From VRUE01 sp035693025 (GTDB lineage Bacteria > Actinomycetota > Thermoleophilia > Solirubrobacterales > 70-9), in assembly GCA_035693025.1 (NCBI GenBank), contig DASSHI010000021.1, forward strand, positions 8,306 to 72,305: a DNA stretch of 64,000 nucleotides, written 5' to 3'. The notes below the pieces were generated by a model. It ran no database searches, was not told the origin of the DNA, and saw nothing but the letters and a program-made list of their open reading frames with translations. Position numbers and translations under genes: made by a program. The first letter of the stretch is position 1; every line of letters starts with the position of its first letter. Shown piece after piece: positions 1-7,597 of the stretch.

Positions 1-1
1 G

Positions 2-1246
2 CTCGGCTACGAGGCGGCCTCGAGCCGCGCGGAGGCCGATCTGATCCTCTTCAACACCTGCTCGATCCGCGAGTCGGCCGACAACCGCTTCGTCGCCCAT
101 CTGGGCGAGGCGAAGCGGCTCAAGTCCGAAGATCCGGAGCGCATCGTCGGGGTCGGCGGCTGCTGGGCGCAGTCGGTCAAGGAGGAGGTCTTCGAGCGCT
201 TTCCGTTCGTCGACGTCGCCTTCGGCCCCGGCCAGATCCACCGCCTCGCCGAGTTCCTCAACTCCGACTCGCTCAGCGCCCAAGGGTATTTCGAGTTCGA
301 GGACTTCTCAGGCCACCTGCCGGCGCGCCGCGAGCGCGAGTTCCAGGGTTGGCTGCAGATCTCCCAGGGCTGCAACTGCAGGTGCTCCTATTGCATCGTC
401 CCCTCGACCAGGGGGCGCGAGCAGAGCCGCGACCCGGCGGAGCTCGTAGCCGAGGCCGAGGCGCTGGCGGCCGACGGCGTGCTCGAGGTGACGCTGCTGG
501 GTCAGAACGTGAACAGCTATGGGCGCGACCTGCCGCGCGAATCGCGGATCGGGTTCGCCGAGCTGTTGGGGCGGATCGACGCGATCGAGGGGATCGAGCG
601 GATCCGCTACACCAGCCCGCATCCGAAGGACATGAAGGAGGACGTGATCCGCGCCCATGCGGAGCTGCCGGCGCTCTGCGAGCACATCCACCTGCCCTTG
701 CAGTCGGGGTCGAGCGCGATCCTCAAGCGGATGCGTCGCACCTACGACCGGCAGCGCTACATGGACCGGGTCGCGCTGATCCGCGAGCACGTCCCCGACT
801 GCGCGATCACCACGGACGTCATCGTCGGCTTTCCGGGTGAGACCGAGGCGGATTTCGAGCAGACGATGGAGGTCGTCGAGGAGGTCGGCTACGACAGCGC
901 CTTCACCTTCGTCTTCTCGCCACGGCGCGAGACCGAGGCCGCGACGCTCGGCGAGCAGGTGCCGCATCCGGTCAAGCGCGAGCGGATGGGGCGGTTGGTC
1001 GAGCTGGTCCAGCGGCGGGCGACCGAGCGATCGCAGCGGTTCGTCGGGCGTGAGCTCGAGGTGCTGGTCGAGGGCCCTAGTAGGACCGATCCGATGCGGC
1101 TGCGGGGGAGGACCAGGCACAACAAGACGGTCAACTTCGACGGGGTTGCCAAGCCCGGCGAACTCGTCGACGTCGAGATACATGCCGCCACGTCGACCAC
1201 GTTGAATGGGGTGGCGGTAAAGCCCCTCACTCAACTTTTTCGGTGA
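2..1246 (+). CDS. miaB: tRNA-2-methylthio-N6-dimethylallyladenosine synthase MiaB (5' end outside window)
   Basis: Radical-SAM methylthiotransferase that adds the 2-methylthio group to i6A37 of tRNAs reading UNN codons. The open frame runs in from the left edge. It shows the end of the N-terminal domain (FNTCSIRESA, then a GGCW cysteine), the radical-SAM triad in GCNCRCSYC (C-x3-C-x2-C with one extra Cys, bases 371-394) and a C-terminal TRAM domain. It lies directly before miaA, which makes its i6A substrate. The last residues (KPLTQLFR and stop) lie in a half copy of repeat family A, so the C-terminus may have been rewritten by the repeat. About 414 codons are present; the true start is off-window. 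Confidence 0.95.
   Translation, partial: LGYEAASSRAEADLILFNTCSIRESADNRFVAHLGEAKRLKSEDPERIVGVGGCWAQSVKEEVFERFPFVDVAFGPGQIHRLAEFLNSDSLSAQGYFEFEDFSGHLPARREREFQGWLQISQGCNCRCSYCIVPSTRGREQSRDPAELVAEAEALAADGVLEVTLLGQNVNSYGRDLPRESRIGFAELLGRIDAIEGIERIRYTSPHPKDMKEDVIRAHAELPALCEHIHLPLQSGSSAILKRMRRTYDRQRYMDRVALIREHVPDCAITTDVIVGFPGETEADFEQTMEVVEEVGYDSAFTFVFSPRRETEAATLGEQVPHPVKRERMGRLVELVQRRATERSQRFVGRELEVLVEGPSRTDPMRLRGRTRHNKTVNFDGVAKPGELVDVEIHAATSTTLNGVAVKPLTQLFR
1221..1242 (+). repeat. Half copy of repeat A inside the 3' end of miaB
   Basis: These 22 bases are repeated exactly at 1274-1295, the left half of repeat copy A1. They supply the last codons of miaB. No matching right half follows, so this is a partial duplication of the element. 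Confidence 0.8.
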
Positions 1247-1257
1247 GTCCGGTGCGT

Positions 1258-1374
1258 GAGGCGGCGTCGGGGCAGCCCCTCACTCAACTTTTTCGAAGTT
1301 GCGTGTCAGGGCTGTCGCCCGGGGCTACTCGACGAAAAAGTACAAGCCGTTCGGGGCTGCCCCGACGCCGCCTC
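1258..1374. repeat. Palindromic repeat family A, copy A1
   Basis: 117-bp inverted repeat in the miaB-miaA gap. Outer arms 1258-1279 and 1353-1374 are perfect 22-bp complements. Inner boxes are CACTCAACTTTTTCG (1281-1295) and CGACGAAAAAGTACAAG (1330-1346), which pair through ACTTTTTCG/CGAAAAAGT. The same boxes recur in A2 (4162-4274) and A3 (55920-56033), while the arms differ between copies yet stay paired. It may act as a transcription or mRNA-end structure; no transposase is nearby. Confidence 0.85.
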
Positions 1375-1389
1375 GCCCGGTAGCAGTCG

Positions 1390-2136
1390 ATGGACGTCTT
1401 GGCCATATTCGGGCCGACCGGGGTGGGGAAGACCGGGGTCGCCATCGCGCTCGCTGAGCTGCTTCGGAGTCGCGGCGAGGACCCGGTTGCCATCTCCTGC
1501 GATGCGCTTCAGGTGTATGAAAGGCTCAGCGTCCTTACCGGCGTCGCCACCGCTGAGGAGCAGCGGAAGCTCGAGCACAGGCTCGTCGGGTTCGTCCCCG
1601 TCACGCAGCCGTTTTCGGTCGGCGATTACATGCGATTGGCGCATGAGGAGGTCGATCGGGCGCTCGGGGCGGGGCGGAGGCCGATCGTGGTGGGGGGGAC
1701 CGGGCTGTATCTACGCGCCGCGGTGGCTGAGCTCTCACTCGTGAAGGCGCCGCCCGAAAGCGAGGGCTCGGAGCTGTGGTCGCCGGAGACGCGGTTGCCG
1801 ACGACGATCTTTGGGCTCGACATGGAGCGGACGCGGCTGTACGAGCGAATCGACGCGCGGACCGAGGCGATCGTCGCCGGGGGCGCCGAGGAGGAGGTGC
1901 GGCGGGCGGAAGAGCTGGGCCCGTCGCGCACCGCCCGCAAAGCGCTCGGCTTCGACGAGCTGCTAGCCGGCGACGTCGAGCTGATGAAGAAGCGCTCGCG
2001 CAACTACGCCCGCCGCCAGCTCACCTGGATGCGCAAGATTCCCAACCTGACGACGATCGACCGCAGCGACCTCGACGACGGCGAAGCCGCCGCCCGCATT
2101 CTGGCCGCAGTCGTCGGGATAGGGTGCGAATCGTGA
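1390..2136 (+). CDS. miaA: tRNA dimethylallyltransferase MiaA, shortened form
   Basis: Transfers dimethylallyl from DMAPP to A37 of tRNA, the step before MiaB. Visible motifs: P-loop GPTGVGKT near the N-terminus, SCDALQVY (substrate-binding segment), VGGTGLYLRA, and RNYARRQLTWMRK near the C-terminus. Family members are usually about 300 residues; this one has 248. The usual stretch ending in a DPxxAxxIxPNDxxRxxRALE-type block is missing between VGGTGLYLRA and the C-terminal part. Its stop overlaps the dapF start (GTGA). Function is likely retained because both active-site ends are intact. Confidence 0.9.
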   Translation: MDVLAIFGPTGVGKTGVAIALAELLRSRGEDPVAISCDALQVYERLSVLTGVATAEEQRKLEHRLVGFVPVTQPFSVGDYMRLAHEEVDRALGAGRRPIVVGGTGLYLRAAVAELSLVKAPPESEGSELWSPETRLPTTIFGLDMERTRLYERIDARTEAIVAGGAEEEVRRAEELGPSRTARKALGFDELLAGDVELMKKRSRNYARRQLTWMRKIPNLTTIDRSDLDDGEAAARILAAVVGIGCES

Positions 2137-2975
2137 AATTCGAGAAGTGGACGGCGCTGGGGAACGACTACGTGATCGTCGAGGCGGAGAGGCTGCCCTG
2201 GGCTCTGAGTCCGGCGCGGGTGCGGCGGATCTGCGACCCCCACTTCGGGATCGGCGCCGATGGGGTGTTGCTGCTCTCCCGCAGCGAGGACCCCGAGTTC
2301 GTCGCCGGGCTGCGGATCTTCAATCCGGACGGGTCGGAGGCGGAGCTTTCGGGCAACGGGGCGCGCGAGGCGATCCTCTACCTGCGCCGCCACGGCTGGA
2401 CCGACGAGGACGTCTTCTCGATCTCCACCGTGGCGGGGCCGATCACGCCGACGATCACCTCGGAGCGCACCTGCTCGGTCGACATGGGGCGGGCGTCCAC
2501 GACCTCGAGCAGCTTCCCCTCCGGTGGGCCGGACGGCAGGGGTGAGTTGAGCGCCGCCGGCCGCGAGTGGGAGTTCCAGCACGTCTCGATCGGCAACCCG
2601 CAGTGCGCAATCGTCGTCGGCGAGGAGCTGGATGAGCTCGACCTGGCGGCGATCGGGCCGGGGATAGAAGGCCACGAGCTCTTCCCCAACCGCACCAACG
2701 TCTCCTTCCTGCACATCGACGGGAATCGGATCAGGGCGCGGATCTTCGAGCGGGGCGTGGGGGAGACGCTGTCCTCGGGCACCGGGGCCAGCGGCGCGGC
2801 GGTGACGGGCTTCCTGCGCGGGATACCGAGCCCGCTCACGGTCGAGCTGGACGGCGGTGAGCTGAAGGTCGAGGTCAGCGACGACCTGGGCGTGCGCCTG
2901 ACCGGCTGGGCCGAGCCGATCTGCTCCGGCGAGCTCTCGCCCGAGCTCCTGCAGGCGCTGTCCGAGCTCGCCTAA
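2133..2975 (+). CDS. dapF: Diaminopimelate epimerase-like protein lacking both catalytic cysteines
   Basis: 280 residues of DapF fold, whose known job is LL- to meso-diaminopimelate epimerisation for peptidoglycan and lysine. The GTG start overlaps the miaA stop (GTGA), which fixes the frame start. Family blocks are clear: TALGNDY, GADGVLLL, NPDGSEAELSGNGAR and ERGVGETLSSGTGAS. In known DapF both blocks carry catalytic Cys (CGNG and CGTG). Here they are Ser at residue 73 (codon 2349-2351) and residue 215 (codon 2775-2777). The fold is sure, the reaction is not. A dapL-like gene follows directly. Confidence 0.85.
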   Translation: MKFEKWTALGNDYVIVEAERLPWALSPARVRRICDPHFGIGADGVLLLSRSEDPEFVAGLRIFNPDGSEAELSGNGAREAILYLRRHGWTDEDVFSISTVAGPITPTITSERTCSVDMGRASTTSSSFPSGGPDGRGELSAAGREWEFQHVSIGNPQCAIVVGEELDELDLAAIGPGIEGHELFPNRTNVSFLHIDGNRIRARIFERGVGETLSSGTGASGAAVTGFLRGIPSPLTVELDGGELKVEVSDDLGVRLTGWAEPICSGELSPELLQALSELA

Positions 2976-2981
2976 TAGATT
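2976..2981 (+). promoter_or_regulatory. Candidate -10 box of dapL
   Basis: TAGATT ends 9 bases before the GTG of dapL, so transcription would start at or next to the start codon (leaderless). It overlaps the dapF stop region, so dapL could be expressed independently of dapF. Confidence 0.45.
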
Positions 2982-2990
2982 CCCGCGCCC

Positions 2991-4160
2991 GTGGGAATCG
3001 CAGACCCCTCAAAGCGCCTGGAGGCGATGCCTCCCTACATGTTCCAGGAACTGGAGCGGCGGATCGCCGAGAAGCGCGCCGCCGGCATCGACGTGATCAG
3101 CCTCGGCATCGGCGACCCCGACGAACCGACCTACACCCACGTCGTCAACGCGATGCAGGCGGCGGTCGCAGACCCCGGCACGCACCAGTACCCCAGCAAC
3201 CGTGGCCGAGCGGAGTTCCGTGAGGCATTTGCCCGCTTCTACGACCGCCGCTTCGGGGTGGAGATCGACCCCGAGAGCGAGGTGATCCCGGCAATCGGCG
3301 CCAAGGAGTGCATCTACAACCTCTGCTTCGCCTTCCTCGACCCCGGTGGCGTCGCGCTCGCCTCCGATCCCGGCTATCCCGTCTACACCGGCGGCCCGAT
3401 CCTGGCCGGCGCGACGCCGGAGCTGCTGCCTTTGGATCCCGACCTGGGCTTTGCACCCGACCTGACCGCGGTGCCGGCCGACGTCGCCGCCAAGGCGCGG
3501 TTGATGTTCATCAACTATCCGAACAACCCGACCGGCGCGGTCGTGCCCGAGGGCTTCTTCGAGCTGGTCGTCTCCTTCGCCCGCGAGCACGAGATCCTCG
3601 TCGTTCACGACAACGCCTACTCGGAGACGACCTACGACGGCTACGTCGCGCCCAGCTTCCTCGCAACGCCGGGTGCCAAGGAGGTCGGGGTGGAGGTCTT
3701 CTCGCTCTCCAAGGGCTACAACATGACCGGCTGGCGCTGCGCGGCGATCCTCGGCAACGCCGAGGCGGTGCAGACCTACTGGCGGCTGAAGACCAACGTC
3801 GACTCGGGCCTGTTCGAGGCGGTGCAGCTGGCGGGCGTCGCCGCCCTGGAGGGCCCGAGCGGGCCGCTGGAGCGGATGAACGAGACCTATGTGCGACGAC
3901 GCGACCTCGTCGTCTCCGCGCTCGCCGAGATCGGCGTCGAGGTCGCCGCCCCGAAAGGCACGATCTACGTCTGGGCGCCGGTGCCGGAGGGCCACACCTC
4001 GACCTCCTTCGCCGAGCTCGTGCTCGAAGAGGCCGCGGTCGTCGTCTCGCCTGGCTCGATGTACGGGCCGAGCGGCGAGGGCTTCTTCCGCATCGCGCTC
4101 ACTACGCCCGACGACCGCATAACCGAGGCGGTCGAGCGGATGCGCCAGCATTTGGCGTGA
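2991..4160 (+). CDS. dapL: LL-diaminopimelate aminotransferase-like class I/II aminotransferase
   Basis: 389-residue PLP fold-type I aminotransferase. The Schiff-base lysine is K241 in SLSKGYNMTGWR. Other family blocks are SLGIGDPDEPT, YPSNRGRAEFREA, INYPNNPTGAV and a C-terminal FFRIALTTPD. Overall pattern and position next to dapF favour DapL, which makes LL-DAP from tetrahydrodipicolinate in one step. Other aminotransferases of this subgroup act on aspartate or alanine, so substrate is inferred from context. The GTG start is supported by the TANNNT box before it. Repeat A2 follows one base after the stop. Confidence 0.75.
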   Translation: MGIADPSKRLEAMPPYMFQELERRIAEKRAAGIDVISLGIGDPDEPTYTHVVNAMQAAVADPGTHQYPSNRGRAEFREAFARFYDRRFGVEIDPESEVIPAIGAKECIYNLCFAFLDPGGVALASDPGYPVYTGGPILAGATPELLPLDPDLGFAPDLTAVPADVAAKARLMFINYPNNPTGAVVPEGFFELVVSFAREHEILVVHDNAYSETTYDGYVAPSFLATPGAKEVGVEVFSLSKGYNMTGWRCAAILGNAEAVQTYWRLKTNVDSGLFEAVQLAGVAALEGPSGPLERMNETYVRRRDLVVSALAEIGVEVAAPKGTIYVWAPVPEGHTSTSFAELVLEEAAVVVSPGSMYGPSGEGFFRIALTTPDDRITEAVERMRQHLA

Positions 4161-4161
4161 A

Positions 4162-4274
4162 GGCGGCGTCCGGGTAGGGCCTCCACTTAACTTTTTCGGC
4201 GGGTTGGGGTTAGCTGGCGCCCACCGCGCTCGACGAAAAAGTACAAGACGTTCCGGCCCTACCCGGACGCCTCC
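4162..4274. repeat. Palindromic repeat family A, copy A2
   Basis: 113-bp inverted repeat between convergent dapL (+) and the metallo-hydrolase (-). Arms 4162-4181 and 4255-4274 pair over 20 bp with one mismatch. Inner boxes are CACTTAACTTTTTCG (4184-4198) and TCGACGAAAAAGTACAAG (4230-4247). The right arm encodes the last codons and stop of the minus-strand gene. Placed to act as a bidirectional terminator-like structure. Confidence 0.85.
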
Positions 4275-5107
4275 TGTCTCTCTTGCAGCTTGGTCCAGTA
4301 TCTGTTCAGGCCGCGCCACTGGTACTGCGGCGGGACGCTCTGGATCATCTCGGCGGCGCTTGCCTCGTCAGCTGAGCATGCGGCGACGCGGGCGCGGTGG
4401 CGCTGCTCGTAGACGTCCTCCGGGAGGTCGCGGGCCAGCTGTGCCTCCTCGTGGAGGCGCTCCTTGACGATGGCGAGGTGGGGGAGGGGGTCGTCGATCG
4501 CGCCGAAGTGCGTCAGGGCGAGGCGCTCGGGGGCCCAGCCTTCGACGATCTCGATCGAGCCGATCCAGGCCTCGACGTCGATGTCCGGCGGCGGCGTGGG
4601 GGGAACGACGAGGTCGACGCCGGGGATCTTGACTGCGGCGACGTCGCCGACGAAAGCCGTGCCGCTCTCCTCGTGCAGGTAGCTGACGTGGTGGGAGGCG
4701 TGGCCCGGGGTGTAGGCGACACGCATGCCGAGCACCCGCTCGCCGCCCGCCAGCGGCTTCACGTTCGCCTCCGGCACCGGCACGATCTCGCCCCACAGTC
4801 GCTGCATCTGGTCGCCGTAGAGCCGCTCGGCGCTCGCCAGCAGCTTGGTCGGGTCGATCAGGTGGGGAGCGCCGCGCTCGTGCACGTAGACCTCGAGCTC
4901 GGGCCAGCGACGGACGAGGGCCCCGGTCGCGGCGGCGTGGTCGAGATGGATGTGGGTGAGCAGCAGCGCCCGCGGCCGCTCGTCGCCGAGCGCGTCCAGA
5001 AGCGTGGGCAACGAGGACTCCGGCCCCGGGTCGACGAGGACATCACCTATCTGCCAACAGCCGATTACGTGGCGACGGCCGAGGTGCAGGACATCTATTA
5101 CGCGCAC
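4259..5107 (-). CDS. Metallo-beta-lactamase-fold hydrolase
   Basis: 282 residues, cytosolic MBL-fold hydrolase. The metal site is visible as THIHLDHAA (about residues 51-59), the later YTPGHASHHVSY histidine and VGDVAA aspartate. A C-terminal helical part follows the MBL core, as in RNase Z-unrelated glyoxalase II-like MBL proteins. Substrate unknown. The GTG start has no clear ribosome-binding site. The C-terminal EASG and the stop are encoded by an arm of repeat A2. A 27-bp hairpin separates it from the epimerase gene upstream. Confidence 0.85.
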   Translation of the reverse strand: MRVIDVLHLGRRHVIGCWQIGDVLVDPGPESSLPTLLDALGDERPRALLLTHIHLDHAAATGALVRRWPELEVYVHERGAPHLIDPTKLLASAERLYGDQMQRLWGEIVPVPEANVKPLAGGERVLGMRVAYTPGHASHHVSYLHEESGTAFVGDVAAVKIPGVDLVVPPTPPPDIDVEAWIGSIEIVEGWAPERLALTHFGAIDDPLPHLAIVKERLHEEAQLARDLPEDVYEQRHRARVAACSADEASAAEMIQSVPPQYQWRGLNRYWTKLQERQEASG

Positions 5108-5120
5108 CCGCGCAGCTTAT

Positions 5121-5187
5121 GGGAGCCGGGGAAGGGCTCGGCGGAGCCTCCCAGGCAGTTGCTCCGGCGAGCCCTTCCCCGGCTCCC
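5121..5187. repeat. Long hairpin between epimerase stop and hydrolase start
   Basis: Arms 5121-5147 and 5161-5187 pair over 27 bp with one mismatch; the loop is 13 bases. The right arm abuts the stop codon of the minus-strand epimerase gene. No T-run follows on the minus strand, so it is not a classical intrinsic terminator. It lacks the inner boxes of family A. Confidence 0.8.
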
Positions 5188-6180
5188 TCAAACGACGGGG
5201 TCGGGAAATCTCTCGTCGCCCTCGAGCGTCTGCCGCAGCCCCTCCTCGAGGCCACGCGGCGCGTAGCCGAGCTCGCGGCTCGCCTTCTCGTGGCTCGCCC
5301 AGAAGGTGACGCCGTCCGCCGAGGAGATCAGCTCGCGCAGGTTGGGCGGTTGACCCATCAGCTTGCCGACCAGCGGCCCGACCGGCGTCAGCGCCTTCAT
5401 CAGCGGCACCGGCATCGCGCGCTTCGGGGCCTTGCGGCCGGTGGCGGCGCCGGCGGTCTCGATCGCCTCGCGCATCGTCGTCGCCGGCCCACTCAGCACA
5501 TAAGCCTCGCCGACCCTGCCCCTGTCGAGGGCGAGGAGGATCCCGCCGGCGATGTCCTCGACGTGGGTCAGGCAGATGCCGAACTCGGGAAAGGGCATCA
5601 GCACCAGCTTCCCGGCGAAGAATTCCTCCAGCAGATCGGCGACCTGTGAGGTGTCGCCCGGCCCGTAGACGCCGCCCGGCTGGACGATCACGCCGGGCAG
5701 GCCGTCGTCGATCATCCGCTTGGCGATCTTGTGCGCCTCGAGCTTGGTCTCCTCGTAGTAGGAGGTGAACTCCTTGCCGGGATGCTCGTAGGCCTCGTCG
5801 ACGACCTGGCGGTGGGTATTGCCGAAGACTCCGCAGGTGGAGACGTAGACGAGCTTGGCGACGCCCGCGTCACGCGCCGCCGTCAGCACCCGCTCGGTCC
5901 CCGCGACGTTGGCGTCCCACATCGCCGGGCGCTGCTCGGCGGGGATGCCGACCTTGTAGACGGCGGCCGCGTGGACGACGGCGTCGCAGCCCGCCATGCC
6001 GCTGCGGATCGCCTCGGCGTCGCCGAGGTCGCCGCTGACCAGCTCACAGCCGAGCTCGACCAACGCGGGCGCTTTCTCAGGGCTGCGGACGAGGCAGACG
6101 ACCTCGTCGCCGCGTGCGCGGAGCTGGCGGACCACCTCGCCGCCGATGAAGCCGGTTCCCCCCGTGACGAAGACCTTCAC
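5188..6180 (-). CDS. NAD(P)-dependent epimerase/dehydratase (extended SDR)
   Basis: 330 residues. N-terminal Rossmann motif TGGTGFIG (residues about 6-13), then the HAAAVY and STCGVFG strands, and catalytic Y-x3-K in SYYEETK. The pattern resembles hopanoid-associated HpnA-type sugar epimerases and dihydroflavonol reductase-like proteins, but the substrate cannot be read. I chose the GTG at 6180 because the family motif begins right after it and a TANNNT box stands 8 bases upstream. Divergent from hflX. Confidence 0.85.
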   Translation of the reverse strand: MKVFVTGGTGFIGGEVVRQLRARGDEVVCLVRSPEKAPALVELGCELVSGDLGDAEAIRSGMAGCDAVVHAAAVYKVGIPAEQRPAMWDANVAGTERVLTAARDAGVAKLVYVSTCGVFGNTHRQVVDEAYEHPGKEFTSYYEETKLEAHKIAKRMIDDGLPGVIVQPGGVYGPGDTSQVADLLEEFFAGKLVLMPFPEFGICLTHVEDIAGGILLALDRGRVGEAYVLSGPATTMREAIETAGAATGRKAPKRAMPVPLMKALTPVGPLVGKLMGQPPNLRELISSADGVTFWASHEKASRELGYAPRGLEEGLRQTLEGDERFPDPVV

Positions 6181-6188
6181 GACCGCAG

Positions 6189-6194
6189 AGACTA
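6189..6194 (-). promoter_or_regulatory. Candidate -10 box of the epimerase gene
   Basis: Reads TAGTCT on the minus strand, 8 bases before the GTG start; predicts a leaderless transcript. Confidence 0.45.
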
Positions 6195-6213
6195 TCCGGG
6201 CAGGCCCGGGGCA

Positions 6214-6219
6214 TACAAT
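6214..6219 (+). promoter_or_regulatory. Candidate -10 box of hflX
   Basis: TACAAT, one base from consensus, ends 8 bases before the GTG of hflX; there is no room for a leader. It is divergent from the epimerase promoter 20 bases away. Confidence 0.55.
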
Positions 6220-6227
6220 CGAGTCGA

Positions 6228-7565
6228 GTGGATCGATCCAGGAACGGGCGCAACAAGCAGACGCACTACGCCGCCAACGGCGCCGGCGTCTCCAATCCAC
6301 GCGCCCGCCAGCGTGCCCTGGCGCTCGGCATCAGCGAGAGCGGCGGGCACGGCGATCCCCTCGCCGAGCTGAAGGAGCTGCTGCGCACCGCGGGCGTTGC
6401 CACCGCCGGGGAGGCGCTGCAGCAGCGCGCCGCCCCCGACCCCGATCGCTACCTCGGCCGCGGCAAGCTGGCCGAGGTCAAGCAGCAGATCGCCGCCTGC
6501 GACGCGAATCTCGTGGCCTGCGACGACGAGCTCGCGCCGAGGCAGGAGCGCAACCTCGAGGCGGCGCTGGGCGTGCCGGTGATCGATCGCACCGCGGTGA
6601 TCCTCGACATCTTCGCCGACCACGCCCACTCGGCCGAGGGAAAACTGCAGGTCGAGCTGGCCCAGCTCGAATACAACATGGCCCGCATGCGCGGCCTCTG
6701 GACCCACCTGGAGCGCCTCGGCGCGGGCCGTATGGACGGCGGGATCGGCACCAGGGGACCGGGCGAGAGCCAGATCGAGACCGACCGTCGCCTGGCCCGC
6801 GATCGCATCGCGGCGCTGCGCCGTCGCCTCGAGCGGCTGGAGCGCAACCGGGGAGTGATGCGCGCGCGCCGCGATCGCTCCTCGCTGCCCCGGGTCGCGC
6901 TGGCCGGCTACACCAACGCCGGCAAGTCGACCCTGCTCAACGCGCTCACCGGCTCCGAGGAGGTCGGGGTGGGGGACAGGCTCTTCCACACGCTCGACCC
7001 GACGACCCGCAGCGTGCCGCTCGCAGGCCGCGACTACCTCTTCACCGACACGGTCGGCTTCATCGAGAAGCTGCCCCACCAGCTGGTCGAGGCGTTCAAG
7101 GCGACGCTCGAGGAGACCGTGCTCGCTGACCTGATCCTGCAGGTGGTGGACGCAGCGGCGCCGGAGGAGAGGCGCCTCGCCGACCTGGCCGCCGCCGACG
7201 CCGTGCTCGAGGAGATCGGCGCCGGCGACAAGCCCCGCCTGCTGGTTCTCAACAAGGCCGACCTGCTCGACGAGGAGGACCGTGCCGAGGCAATGCTGCG
7301 GCACCCCGGCGCGATCCTGGTCTCGGCGCTGTCCGGGGAGGGCGTCGGCGCCCTGCTCGCGGGCGTCGAGGAGGACTTCGAAGACACGCTGGCGGAGGTC
7401 GAGCTGCTCGTCCCCTACAGCGAGGGCGCGCGCCTGCACGAGCTGCACGAAGTGGCGGGGGATCTGGAGCGCACCGAGCGCGAGGACGGGGTGCTCGTGC
7501 ATGCCCGGGTGCCGGTCGCCGAGCTGCATCGCTTCGACGATCTGCGCACTGCTGACGCGGCCTAG
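6228..7565 (+). CDS. hflX: Ribosome-splitting GTPase HflX
   Basis: 445 residues. The N-terminal HflX domain has the YLGRGKL segment and the GPGESQIETDRR block. It is followed by a helical linker, then the G domain: G1 GYTNAGKST, G3 DTVGFI, G4 NKAD and G5-like SALSG. HflX binds the large ribosomal subunit and rescues stalled or hibernating ribosomes after stress. The GTG start is followed by a basic, unconserved stretch of about 25 residues, so a start slightly downstream is possible, but the -10 box favours 6228. Confidence 0.95.
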   Translation: MDRSRNGRNKQTHYAANGAGVSNPRARQRALALGISESGGHGDPLAELKELLRTAGVATAGEALQQRAAPDPDRYLGRGKLAEVKQQIAACDANLVACDDELAPRQERNLEAALGVPVIDRTAVILDIFADHAHSAEGKLQVELAQLEYNMARMRGLWTHLERLGAGRMDGGIGTRGPGESQIETDRRLARDRIAALRRRLERLERNRGVMRARRDRSSLPRVALAGYTNAGKSTLLNALTGSEEVGVGDRLFHTLDPTTRSVPLAGRDYLFTDTVGFIEKLPHQLVEAFKATLEETVLADLILQVVDAAAPEERRLADLAAADAVLEEIGAGDKPRLLVLNKADLLDEEDRAEAMLRHPGAILVSALSGEGVGALLAGVEEDFEDTLAEVELLVPYSEGARLHELHEVAGDLERTEREDGVLVHARVPVAELHRFDDLRTADAA

Positions 7566-7583
7566 CGTAGGGGGCTCGCCGTG

Positions 7584-7589
7584 TAGGGT
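7584..7589 (+). promoter_or_regulatory. Candidate -10 box of dut
   Basis: TAGGGT, 8 bases before the ATG. The 18 bases TAGGGTGCGCGCCGATGG through the start codon recur exactly at the minus-strand thioesterase start (29002-29019). Confidence 0.5.
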
Positions 7590-7597
7590 GCGCGCCG

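Noticed and set aside
1258..1374. Transposon or MITE with target-site duplication for family A
   Set aside because: No direct target duplications were seen around A1-A3, and the outer arms are variable rather than fixed terminal repeats; mobility is left open.
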